NCBI GenBank assembly: GCA_963989385.1
Contig: OZ022502.1
Location: forward strand, 52,507,454-52,571,453
Length of the DNA: 64,000 nucleotides
Direction of reading: 5' to 3'
DNA from: Ctena decussata
Taxonomy: Eukaryota > Mollusca > Bivalvia > Lucinida > Lucinidae
This document shows positions 55,073 to 64,000 of this stretch, piece by piece. Position 1 is the first letter of the stretch. Every line of letters begins with the position of its first letter. The translations under genes were made by a program, and so were the position numbers. The notes beneath the pieces are model-generated. The model saw only the letters and a list, made by a program, of their open reading frames with translations, had not been told where the DNA came from and made no database searches.

Positions 55073-56225
55073 ACTAATGATAATTATGGGACAAGTTTTC
55101 ATGTGTTGTAATTTTTAGACGTCTTTAGAACAAAGTTATCGCAAAGTGGTTTAAATGTGCAGCTTAGCATCTGCAATGAAAGTTATCATGAAAACCCTCT
55201 TATCTGGAGCTCTGATACATGGAAACAAACTATAAAATAAAATAACAAAACTTGTTAAAGTAATTTTACATGTAGTAGAGAAGATAAATGTTGGAGAAAT
55301 ATGTTACATTACGCTCAATTTCCTATCAATATTTAGATGGGACAATTATCATTTTCTACACATTGTAGATAAATTAAGTGTCTATCTCCTTATGTGGGAC
55401 TGTCTCATCTTATTCGGATGTAAAATATGACCCCGGAATTATAATAAAATCTAGACTTGTGTATCATTTCTTAATGTATTACATTAAAAGCCTTTGGCTT
55501 TGATACAGGTGTTGTGCAGTAAATTTGTTGATGATGAATATTAATATTCGGCAGTGGTTGGATGGGTTTTCGTATACACATACTGTGACATAGTGTTCTG
55601 AGTTCCGATATTTTGGGGTTTGAATGATTATTCTAGGATAATTTTATGTTTATCTGGATGATAACATGTTGTGACTTCTCATTAGAACCACCTCATTGAG
55701 GTGGTTCTAGTGAGGAGGCACAACATGTTACAATGAACTGAAACAATCTCAGAATCAGCTTAAAAAGGCACCTTATTTGTAACTTTGATTATTTTTGGGA
55801 TTTTATTTAACATTTGGGAAGTTTTAGGTTTACAATCCTTGCTAGGGTGTTATGATGTTGCGTTTATTGTACTAAATATATTATCTTCAAAGGGATAATT
55901 TGCATAAAATCGTAGTTCAAACAAAATATGTGATGTTATAGTGGAAAATGTGTGTAAAAATGTAAATCTGTCATCTGAGCTCTAAATTCAGTATGCACCC
56001 TTGGCAGATGATCTGATTTTAAACGAGTAATTTGCCTTTATTTGCTGTGTAAACAGTCTTTTTCTGTGGTTTTACTTTTGAATAAGTATTTGAAGGAAAG
56101 TAGAAAGTGATTCCTAATATTAGACATCTTAAATTGGATTAGTTATTTAGATGCACACATTCTAAAGTCTAATAAGGAAAATAATGGAAGAAATTGATTC
56201 ATTGGAGCTGATAAAATATGAAGGT
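55073..56225. repeat. Intron sequence with a hairpin element
   Basis: At 55663-55729 AACATGTTGTGACTTCTCAT TAGAACCACCTCA is mirrored by TGAGGTGGTTCTAGTGAGGA GGCACAACATGTT. The rest of the stretch has no recognised feature. Confidence 0.55.
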
Positions 56226-56795
56226 ATGCCACAACACGATAAAACCAACAAAGTGACATGTGCACTCAGCGAAGACTCAGATCAGCCTGTGCATCTGCCC
56301 AATCTGATTAGGGTCTTCGCTGTCCACATGGAGCTAGCTTAGACCCATAGCTACCTGAAAGCGAACAGACCCTGTTCAGACTGGGCAGCTGACCAGGCTG
56401 ATCTGAGTATTTCAGACTGGGCAGCTGCCCAGGTTGATCTCGGTCTTTGCTGGGTGCACATGCCATTTTGTTGTTTTTGTCATGTTGCACCTCATATTAC
56501 CATATTTTTTCTACTAAACATTGTGGGGGTGTTGCAATTTTCAGATCATGTAAATGAGCTGCGAAACGGCAAAACTAACAAAATAGCAAGTGCGACCAGG
56601 GAAGACTCAGATCAGCCCTGGCATCCGCCCAGTCTGGTCAGAGTCTCTGCTTTGTGCCTATAGCTTAGCAAGGATCTAAGCTAGCTCCATGTGGACAGAA
56701 AAAGACTCTGATCAGACTGGGCGGATGTCCAGGCTGATCTGACTCTTCGCCGTGGGCACATGCCACTTTGTTGGTTTTGTCGTGTTGTGGCTCAA
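56226..56795. repeat. Two adjacent family C foldbacks
   Basis: Copies at 56226-56494 and 56555-56794. Each begins with an AAAACCAACAAAGTGACATG-type phrase and ends with TGCCACTTTGTTGGTTTTGT or a variant. CAGATCAGCCTGNGCATC and CCAGGCTGATCTGA are mirrored inside. The second copy has its centre in inverted order relative to the others (AGCTTAGCAAGGATCTAAGC). Confidence 0.7.
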
Positions 56796-57440
56796 ATGGC
56801 TTTTTAGACAAAACTTGGGAAACAAATAAGTTCTGGTGGTCTGAAGCCAATCTCAGGGGTATTTGGCCACTTTATTACAGAAAAGATGAAGAGGGGGCAT
56901 TTATTAGAGGGGATGGCATTTGCTGGGAAAATATTGCATGCCACCAAATGGCTTGCATGTGTTGTAAACTCTCCTCTTCATATTGGAGGGGACACAGACA
57001 GACTCGGTGGCAGGAAGTGCATCTTAGAATTTGTTTTGCTGAATTTCCTGGGGAACATCATTATCACACCTGGTTAACTATTTTTCCAAGGCTGTTTTGA
57101 AATGAAAAAGAGCCTTTACGAAATGAAAAAGAGTCAAAGTTCCAAAACTACTTGGTCATCGTGGCTAAACAAATTTGTTCAGCCACGATGAGCAGGTCAT
57201 TTGAAAACTAGGACTTTTTATTTTGTTTGGTAACTGCCCTTGTATATGAATTGTTAACCAGGGCTGATTATGAAAATTTTGCATGTGCTTGCTTTGTATA
57301 TGCGCAATCATTGAGCTGCATGTAGATATAATATGTAAATCTTCTGTTGCATTTTATGAAGTTTTTTTTTTCGGAGTTCAAATTGTATTTCTTATTATTT
57401 TGTTAGCTATTCTCAGCTGTGCATGATACCATTATCTAAC
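56796..57440. other. Intron sequence with a short hairpin
   Basis: TCATCGTGGCT (57156-57166) is mirrored by AGCCACGATGA (57181-57191), within a larger weak symmetry. Overlapping + frames at 56768-57100 show no known domain. Confidence 0.45.
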
Positions 57441-57640
57441 TGAACCAAAAAGTAGCATGTGCACCCAGCAAAGACTCAGATCAGCCTGGGCATCCAGTCA
57501 GTCTGATTAGAGTCTTAAACCCTTAGCTACTCTTTAAGTGCAAAGCGAAGACTCTGATCAGACTGCACGACTGCCCAGGCTGATCTGAGTCTTTGCAGGG
57601 CCCATATGCTACTTTGTTGGTTTTGTCATGTCGCAGCTGA
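57441..57640. repeat. Foldback repeat family C (copy)
   Basis: TAGCATGTGCACCCAGCAAA at the left and CTACTTTGTTGGTTTTGTCA at the right, with GCGAAGACTCTGATCAGACT near the middle. Confidence 0.7.
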
Positions 57641-57657
57641 ACTGTGTCATATTGCCA

Positions 57658-57915
57658 GATTTAGCTTGTCTCTATATGAAAGTACAAAAATGCTGTTGTC
57701 AGCATCCATGTCTGCATAAGAATTGTATGTTTTTGTTAAAGTTCTGTGTGAGTCAGGCGAGCTATATTGTATGTGGACAGGCCTTGTTAGCACCGGTGGA
57801 AAACTTCAGGAAGAGCTATTTGTTGTCACCCCAGTGTTGTGCCCAGCCCAGTGTTAAAGTGCTATGTAATGTGCAGTTGTGAATTCAAGTGAGCTATCCT
57901 GTTCCTGGACAGGCC
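57658..57915. repeat. Dispersed repeat family B (copy)
   Basis: TAGCTTGTCTCTATATGAAA GTACAAAAATG, GCGAGCTATATTGTATGTGG ACAGGCC, and again GTGAGCTATCCTGTTCCTGG ACAGGCC: the end phrase is present twice, so it is probably a partial tandem copy. Confidence 0.55.
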
Positions 57916-57963
57916 TTGCTCTCTCTTAATGCAGTGTAGGATCTGTATATTATCTAAAACAAA

Positions 57964-58203
57964 TGAGCCACGACACAACACAACCAACAAAGTGGCATGT
58001 GTGCCCAGCAAAGCCTCAGATTAATCTGGGCATTCGCCCAGTCTGATCAGAGTCTTTGCTGTCTGCATGGATGTAGCTTAGACCCTTAGCTACATTTTAA
58101 GCGAAAAGCGAAGACTCTGATCAGACTGGGTGGATGCCCAGGTTGATCTGAGTCTTTGCTGGGCACACATTCCACTTTGTTGGTTTTGTCGTGTTGCAGC
58201 TCA
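57964..58203. repeat. Foldback repeat family C (complete reference copy)
   Basis: Starts TGAGCCACGACACAACACAA and ends TTTTGTCGTGTTGCAGCTCA, 240 bp. The arms are complementary across most of their length, around GCTTAGACCCTTAGCTACAT. It is the cleanest copy for setting the family ends. Confidence 0.75.
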
Positions 58204-58934
58204 TAATTATCTCAAACAAATGGAGTAATCAGCTACTCGGATATCTTATCACAGTTTGTATGGACAATGTCATCTCCTTCACTGATACTGTAACTTTTTA
58301 ACTTTGACACAAAGTTAAGAGGGATCATAGCTAGACTTTTATACAATAAAATTAAATACATAATTAATAATATGTTATATCACCCTTGTCAGAAAAAGCA
58401 AACTTAGCACAAAATATTTTGTAATCTCCAGATAGTGGTATAAGATAAGCCAACCGTGATTTGTCCGCTTGTATGAAAGGTAACCCACTCGCTAAAGCTT
58501 ATGGATTTTATCTTCCTACAGGCGGACAAACCATGGTATAACTGTCACTTCACACCATAGATACGCACGAAAATGTCACAAAAAAGGCTATGACTTTGTA
58601 GCATGTGTGAAACAGTGAAGACTCAGATCAGCATGCACAGACAGCTATGGATTGTTGATAATTAGAGATTTTTATTTTAGCTGGATAAAAACCTATGTTT
58701 TGCCCCCTAATCTAAACCATCTTGATAGGCAGTTCAGATGAGAGCAGAGGGTTTCAATATGTTTTTGAAGAGAAAAAAAAAGAATATCCAACAATTATCA
58801 TCAGATACTCTGACTTGTCTAGAAATATCAATGCATTGGTTTTTGCGTTTTGCAAAAAATTTCATGCTAAAGTTTGAGTTTTCCAACAAGTGTAGGTAGA
58901 AATACAGCAAGAATATTCTTAGTAGTTATACTAT
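58204..58934. other. Intron 1 sequence
   Basis: No exon. At 58443-58545 GATTTGTCCGC and GCGGACAAACCATGGTATAA form a loose inverted pair. 58698-58760 (GCCCCCTAATCTAAACC) may be a degraded relative of the hairpin at 52219. Confidence 0.35.
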
Positions 58935-59146
58935 AAAAATTCTAATACTTGGGACACCAAAAATAAGTCACTGTAACTATCCTAGAAATAGAACAGTTTG
59001 GTTTTACAATCCAGTCATGCATCTTAAAGATGCAGGTGGAATGGCAAACAGTGCAGACCCTGATCAGACTGCTCCTTAGGAGCAGTCTGATCTGGGTCTG
59101 CACTGTTTGCTCAAACCTATCTGTCCCAGTACTTAGAATTTTTATG
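58935..59146. repeat. Foldback repeat family E (complete reference copy)
   Basis: AAAATTCTAATACTTGGGAC at the left mirrors GTCCCAGTACTTAGAATTTT at the right. The centre GCAAACAGTGCAGACCCTGA TCAGACTGCTCC meets its mirror GGAGCAGTCTGATCTGGGTC TGCACTGTTTGC. It ends 126 bp before an anoctamin exon. Confidence 0.75.
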
Positions 59147-59272
59147 ATAACTAGAGCCAGTTTCTGAGTCTGTAAGGAACTTTTAATGAAGGCCCCAAGT
59201 GTGTTCAAGTTACTGACATGATCTGAAATGAAACTTCTGAGAAATATTGCACATATTCCTTTTGTTTTCCAG

Positions 59273-59334
59273 AAGATGGACGTGCCAGTTTATCAGGAGA
59301 CCCAAGTGGTGATCCCACTCGCCCAAGGAGAAAG
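59273..59334 (+). CDS. Anoctamin (TMEM16) family, second coding exon
   Basis: Acceptor TTGTTTTCCAG at 59262-59272 and donor AAGGTAGGT after 59334. With the single base carried from the first exon it reads E DGRASLSGDPSGDPTRPRRK in 20 codons plus the split Glu, leaving phase 0 as the next exon needs. The translation is a hydrophilic linker with a basic end, which fits the variable cytosolic N-terminus of anoctamins; it has no motif of its own. It is flanked closely by two family E foldbacks. Confidence comes from the splice sites and matching phases on both sides. Confidence 0.65.
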
Positions 59335-59348
59335 GTAGGTTTTACCGT

Positions 59349-59553
59349 AAAATTTCTAAAAATTGTAACCTTTACAATACATAAATGTAACTGACCGAAA
59401 AATTGAACAGTTTGGGTTTTTCAGTGCAGTATGTAATATGTCTATAAGATGCAGATGGAATAGCAAACAGTACAGATCCAGATCAGGAGCAGTGATCTGG
59501 ATCTGCACTGTTTGCTCAGATCTAGCTGTCTCAATTTTTAGATTTTTATGGTT
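59349..59553. repeat. Foldback repeat family E (copy)
   Basis: GCAAACAGTACAGATCCAGA and TCTGGATCTGCACTGTTTGC are mirrored, with outer AAATTTCTAAAAATTG and CAATTTTTAGATTTTT. It begins 14 bases after the exon. Confidence 0.65.
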
Positions 59554-60358
59554 AGTTTGTTTTATTGGGCTTTAGGTGACATTGCCGAGGCCTGTAAACA
59601 GGTTTTTGGTAAAAATCAAACTTAACCTTTCTCACTTTTTGTTAAGCCACGTACTTGCAGTGAGTGAAACATTGTCGTCAGTTTGCATCCATTTATCTTT
59701 CCCTATATTTGTCTGTCCATGTCCAGGCAAATTACATCTTTCATAGACTGTATAACTTTAAAACCATATTACTGTATTGTTCTTCACACATTCTAATGAG
59801 GTTCTACAAAACTAGGTCACTGGGACTCACTTTTATGAAAAAAAAAGACAAAAAAAAAGACTCTTTGTCAAGTGTTTGAGCTCAGCCTTGTATCTTAGCT
59901 TGAGGCAGACTCAACCTTTTTAAACTCTGCTAGTGTATGCACCAAGCTGCTTCAGGTCACCTCTCACAATTGCAGTTCTGATGAAGGGTCACAACATATG
60001 TTTTAAGGAGAAACTACAGGAACTTTGACAGTGAAGAATAGAGTTGAACACTGTCACCACTGAGCCTATGTAACTGGAAATCCATGTTTTGTCTTGGGGA
60101 TCAAGAACTTAAAATATAACCATATATTGCAAAAAAGCTAGGTACAAAATCCTCAGATACAGTAGACCCACAACACTTGAAATGTGAAACCTGCATCTTT
60201 TTATCTTAGGATATTCGACTTTATTCTGTTTCTACTATATTAGGGAATTTTTGCAGATATTTAAGCTGTTTTAGCTAGTCGACATGAACTTATGGCACTT
60301 ACGGCAGGGGTATTTATTAGAGTGATGGCACTTACTAGATTTATTATGGTATTTTCAG
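59554..60358. other. Anoctamin intron 2, no further feature
   Basis: 59640-59880 carries phrases (TTTCCCTATATTTGTCTGTCC, AAAACTAGGTCACTGGGACT) related to the tandem array at 63290-64000, so it is probably a single degraded unit. A poly-A-rich stretch is at 59838-59860. No exon is seen. Confidence 0.4.
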
Positions 60359-60529
60359 GGCAGGAATATGTATTTCGATGATGGTATCCGACGGATAGAC
60401 TTCATTTTGGCATGGGAGGTACCAGAGAAAAAAGATGAAGAAGATGAAGATGAAATAAAAGCAAAGAAAGCTAGAACTGTGTTTGAGGGAAACCTGGAGA
60501 AAGAGGGGTTGGAACTAGAACAGGATCTG
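60359..60529 (+). CDS. Anoctamin (TMEM16) family, dimerisation-domain exon
   Basis: Acceptor ATTTTCAG at 60351-60358, donor CTGGTAAGT after 60529; 57 codons, phase 0 at both ends. The translation contains YFDDGIRRIDFILAWEVPEK, the hallmark F.DG.R.IDF.L start of the anoctamin N-terminal cytosolic domain, then an acidic and lysine-rich segment and ARTVFEGNLEKEGLELEQD, matching the family R..FE.NL.K.GLELE element. In anoctamins this region mediates dimer formation and contributes to regulation by calcium. Downstream, the RDEKVHFTKVHAPWEVL exon at 62815 continues it directly. The family call is firm; the paralogue is not resolved. Confidence 0.9.
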
Positions 60530-60544
60530 GTAAGTTTTGGAAGG

Positions 60545-60580
60545 GTTGGGGTGGGGGTGGGGGTGGGGGGGGGGGGGGAA
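60545..60580. repeat. G-rich simple repeat
   Basis: GGGTGGGGGTGGGGGTGGGG GGG run just inside intron 3; G-quadruplex-prone on the + strand. Confidence 0.7.
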
Positions 60581-61031
60581 GATGCTAGAAATTTGAGGGA
60601 ACGGTAAGTAAAAGAGACTGAAAAATTAATGTACAGTTTAGTTCGCTAACATTGCGCAAAAGAACATAAATCGAAGATCAATGATAACATAACTTCTGAT
60701 GCTATTTTCGCCACAAATTTTCTAGGTGTATTAACTTCTAACAGGAGTTGTTGACTTGTTTCTTGGTGTTGATGTGAAATAATTCAAGCAATTTGTATTC
60801 AAATCTGCTGATGGTCTGATCCATTCATTTTAAGATACATGTATTGCAATATATGGGTAAATATGGAACTTGCATCAGACATAACTGTCATTAACTGGCT
60901 TACAGTTAAAAAAAAAAAAAAAAAAAAAAGAAGAATAATAATATATTATTAATGCAGAATCTTTTTATTAATGGCAGTTGACATTTTGAAGTGATGAAAA
61001 GTTGTATTAAAACCTTGTCTGTCTGTTTTAG
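60581..61031. other. Anoctamin intron 3, first part
   Basis: No exon. A run of about 20 A lies at 60909-60929. Confidence 0.4.
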
Positions 61032-61112
61032 AGGGAGGAGAAAGCTGTTCACTTTCTTAAGGTATTGATAAGATCTGCTGAAGTTGTTGTAAACATGCTA
61101 AATCCCAAATAA
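61032..61112 (+). pseudogene. Shortened duplicate of the next anoctamin exon (possible poison exon)
   Basis: After the acceptor TCTGTTTTAG (61022-61031) the frame needed by the preceding exon reads REEKAVHFLKVLIRSAEVVV NMLNPK and then TAA at 61110. The true exon at 62815 begins RDEKVHFTKVHAPWEVLTRY AEILKM. The start matches (R-[DE]-E-K...VHF.KV) and so does the later part (VLIRSAEVV against VLTRYAEIL), with the HAPWE box missing. At the DNA level GTATTGATAAGATCTGCTGA against GTGTTGACAAGATATGCTGA supports common origin. It is therefore a degenerate tandem exon copy. If spliced in with its own possible donor (AAGGTATTG after 61061) it would add ten codons in frame; if read through, it stops translation. 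Confidence 0.6.
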
Positions 61113-62561
61113 AAAGACGTAACCCTCAGAAAACCTCGCTAAATTTCTTACTTTCAACACCCACCCAAATCCTGCATTGTTCAGCTTATATTAAATGATG
61201 CTGCTTAACACTTTCACTGCCTATTTCACTGCCATTTTCCTAAGAAAAAATAAAATAAAAGGAAATAAGAAAAATATGACTCAGTGCCATACATTATGCT
61301 GAATTTGCACACTTTTCAAATGATACAATTAGAATTGTTGAAGTAAAGAGTAAAACTTTTTGATCCATAAAAAGGGAAAAGTCGGAATTTACAGTCAGTG
61401 AGTGAAGTGGAGGATAATTTGCCCAGTACCAAGTGGAAGCATGTAAATTAACAAAAAGTAGACAGCTTTGATCTATAGTTTTATTCCCTGAGAAATGCTA
61501 TATATACTGATATACAATACATATAGGAATTTTCTCTCAATAATAAACCCTTAATATGACAATAACAGGAACTATTATAAATAACAGTTTTAGTAGAAAA
61601 GGGAATTTTAATGATATGACAACCTTCCTTAGTTCTTCATAAAAGTGTGTGTTACTGTCCTTCATTAGAACTAGTTATTCCAGTCTATCAGGAAATATTT
61701 ACAGAAGTTGTATTTTTGTTAAACTTCTCATAAGATCTGGTATTATATGGCCCATATTTGGTCCCTGGAAATACCCAGAAATTCTTTGGCATAAGTTCTA
61801 TTCTGATAACAACAGTGTATACTGGTACAGAATATAACTGTAAGAATGAAATATACTGATTCCTGAATAGAATATTCTGAACATAGCATTTTTTCCACCT
61901 GATTGTGGCAAAAATAATGTATTTGGTCACAATACAATATTTCTGTATGTTCCCATTTAATCAAAACATAAGTGCAAATGAATGGGAGCCAAACCAGCCC
62001 TCTTAATACCAGGTCCTTGTCATGAAATTTTTTTTTTATGCCAAATGCTTAATCACCTTAACAGTCTAAAAAACATGATGAAAACCATAAATTCAGAACC
62101 TCAGGAATCTTTCTTTTAAAACTGATCAGAAAAATTAGCATTCCCGAAAATTTATCAGTTTTATGTTTTTTTGAAGAAATAGAAAAGATTTTGGAATTTG
62201 CATGAAAAAATATCTCCTTACCTAGATCTTTGAATGTAAAGAAGGTTCCTACAGGGTGAATTTCACCGAAAAAAAATGGCAAAGAAAAAAAAGAAGGATG
62301 TCACTGACTTTCACATCTATACCAGAAAAGGTGTCTTTGGTAGGAAGGTGTAAGTCTATATAAGAGGGTTTGACGAAATATAATGCTGTAAAAATCTTTA
62401 CAAACTTTTTTCTTCTGTGAAGTATATGTATAAGCCTGTGATAATTATTGATATTATCCTAGAAACCTTGAAATTTTCTTTTTATAGAGAGCTAGAAGAG
62501 ACAGAAAAGCCTATTTACCAAAAGTTGAATGTACATTGAGAGCAATTAATACAATAATTCA
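61113..62561. other. Anoctamin intron 3, middle part
   Basis: AT-rich sequence without a supported exon. At 62488, after an acceptor-like TTTTTATAG, the + strand reads RARRDRKAYLPKVECTLRA, which faintly recalls the exon at 62815 (RDEKVHFTKV); it could be a second decayed exon copy or chance. Confidence 0.35.
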
Positions 62562-62757
62562 TTTAAGTATTGGGACTTGTAAAGTAAGTAATTTTCCATT
62601 TGTCCCAAATGGAAAATTGGTTATTTTAGGTGTTTGTGAATTTAAGCACATTTTCTATAATGTGCTTTAGAATTGGGACAGCTGAAATAATTAATTTTCC
62701 ATTTGGGACAACTGGAAAACTAACTATTTTTAGGTGTCCCAAAATTTAAGCACTGTA
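62562..62757. repeat. Two tandem family D palindromes
   Basis: The first (62562-62650) has TTTAAGTATTGGGACTTG and AATTTTCCATTTGTCCCAAA. The second (62656-62757) has AATGTGCTTTAGAATTGGGA and TAGGTGTCCCAAAATTTAAG. They end 57 bp before the next anoctamin exon, close to its branch-point region. Confidence 0.65.
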
Positions 62758-62814
62758 ATGTATGCTTAAACTGTAGTAAAATTCTAATTTTCATGACTTA
62801 TATTCTTGTTGTAG

Positions 62815-62910
62815 AGAGATGAGAAAGTACACTTCACCAAAGTCCATGCTCCGTGGGAGGTGTTGACAAGATATGCTGAGATTCTTAAGATGAGGATGAA
62901 GATGAAAGAG
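62815..62910 (+). CDS. Anoctamin (TMEM16) family, dimerisation-domain exon with HAPWE motif
   Basis: Acceptor TTCTTGTTGTAG (62803-62814), donor GAGGTATGA after 62910; 32 codons, phase 0 both sides. The translation RDEKVHFTKVHAPWEVL then TRYAEILKMRMKMKE is the conserved anoctamin segment (F.K.HAPWEVL..YAE.L....P.K) that closes the first part of the cytosolic dimerisation domain. It joins directly to the preceding exon at 60529. The remaining exons, including all ten transmembrane helices and the calcium-binding residues, lie beyond the window. Confidence 0.92.
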
Positions 62911-63285
62911 GTATGAGAAAACTGTATTTTCTTGCATACCAGATAAGGATTAACGCATGTTTCCCCTGCACCTACAAATCTTTTCTTACCTACAAGATAG
63001 AGTTTGTTCTATTTTTAGCGGTGCAGGAAAATTCTGTCTTGCCCATGGGCTGGGACAGCTCACATGAGCTTGAATTCTATATATCACTATGTGCTTTTTG
63101 AAATTCGATACTCCAGGCTTGGCGATTTTATACTTGGCTTTATTGTCAAGCCCGCTTGCAGCCAGCGAGACATAGTCGCCCGTATGGTGTTGTGGCGGTC
63201 TGTCCATCTGTTTACAGCCATATCTTGAGTTTGATAGACCCTAGGACCTTATAACTTATCACAATATGCCCCACAAAAATTGTAA
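62911..63285. other. Start of the following anoctamin intron
   Basis: No further exon. From about 63150 (TAGTCGCCCGTATGGTGTTG, GTCTGTCCATCTGTTTACAG) the sequence looks like the leading part of the repeat whose tandem units follow. Confidence 0.4.
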
Positions 63286-64000
63286 TTGGCTCCCGCAAAA
63301 CTAGGTCACTGTGACCTACTTTCAGGAAAAAGTACCACGTATTTAGTTTTCATCTGCAGCCCCATATCTCCCTTTTCATAGGCCCCCGTACATTGAAACT
63401 CCGTCAGTGCATGCACCTTACCACTCCAGGTCACCCCCAACAAAACTAGGTCACTGTTATCTACTTTCACGAAAAAGTACCACATAATTAGTTTTCGTCT
63501 GCAGCCCTATATCTCCCTTTTTATAGGACCCAGAACATTGAAACTTCATCAGTGCATGCACCTCACCACTCCAAGTCACCCCCAGCAAAAGTAGGTCACT
63601 GTGACCTACTTATACGGAAAAGTACCACATATTTAGTTTGGAGGTCAGCCACATGTCTCCCTTTTCATATGCCCCCGATCATTGAAACACCATCAGTGCA
63701 TGCACCTTTCCACTCTTGGTCACCCCCAACAAAACTAGGTCATTGTGACCTACTTTCACAAAAAAGTACCACACATTTAGTTTTCGATGTCAGCCCCATA
63801 TCTTTCTTTTCATAGGCTCCAGACCAATGCAACGTCACCAGTGCATGCACCTTTCCATTTTAGGTTACCTACAACCTACATATCTCTTGTCACCTACATA
63901 TCTCTCTTTTCATAGGACCCAGACCTTTGAAACTTCATCTGCATGCACCTTACCACTGCAGGTCACCCCCAACACAAATAGGTCACTGTGACCTACTTAT
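63286..64000. repeat. 145-bp tandem array with AGGTCA palindromes
   Basis: Units of about 145 bp containing GCAAAACTAGGTCACTGTGA CCTACTTTC, AAAAAGTACCACATATTTAG, CATATCTCCCTTTTCATAGG and CATCAGTGCATGCACCT. The inverted repeat AGGTCACTGTGACCT is perfect at 63303, 63593 and 63980, has one spacer change at 63737 (AGGTCATTGTGACCT) and is broken at 63448. The array continues past the window edge. Confidence 0.8.

Noticed and set aside
56768..57100. A 110-codon + frame with several Cys and Trp
   Set aside because: It starts in a family C repeat, no splice sites or domain fit, and a second frame in the same interval looks equally plausible.

Overview
The window looks like a piece of an invertebrate nuclear genome, most likely a bivalve mollusc. 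This is an inference from AT-rich intronic DNA, GT-AG spliced exons, and dense families of short foldback elements, tRNA-derived SINEs and minisatellites of a kind I associate with clams. I see no bacterial operon, rRNA or CRISPR array.

Only one host gene can be supported: the 5' part of an anoctamin (TMEM16) gene on the + strand. Its exons are at 17251-17311 (start codon), 59273-59334, 60359-60529 and 62815-62910. All phases agree, and the last two encode the anoctamin N-terminal dimerisation region. Intron 1 is about 42 kb. A shortened, stop-containing relative of the fourth coding exon lies at 61032-61112. The gene continues past the right edge.

Upstream of the gene (1-16.9 kb) is repeat territory: a dispersed GCTC-ended repeat split by a 2-kb transposon that sits between AAA and TTT with no target duplication (1308-3297); several foldbacks; and a 9.5-kb structure (6213-15699) whose inverted ends are arrays of an AACCTGGTT-type palindromic motif and whose interior holds a higher-order satellite, small transposons and a LINE remnant.

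Intron 1 contains a nearly complete Helentron-type Helitron (CDS 24234-31889, same strand as the host gene). One 2,552-codon reading frame encodes a herpes-tegument-like cysteine protease domain, a coding minisatellite, a HUH Rep with two tyrosines, a PIF1-like helicase and an endonuclease/exonuclease/phosphatase (EEP) nuclease. Three in-frame stop codons cut it into four pieces, with no frameshift. The rest of the intron holds TIR elements (33511-34468, TA duplication; 35953-36941, 8-bp duplication), six or more copies of a 240-bp foldback, SINEs, two minisatellites and a 342-bp near-perfect palindrome (53761-54102). The window ends in a 145-bp tandem array, most units of which carry AGGTCA-CTG-TGACCT palindromes.

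Repeat families are named A to I here only for cross-reference. Boundaries of repeats are approximate unless stated.
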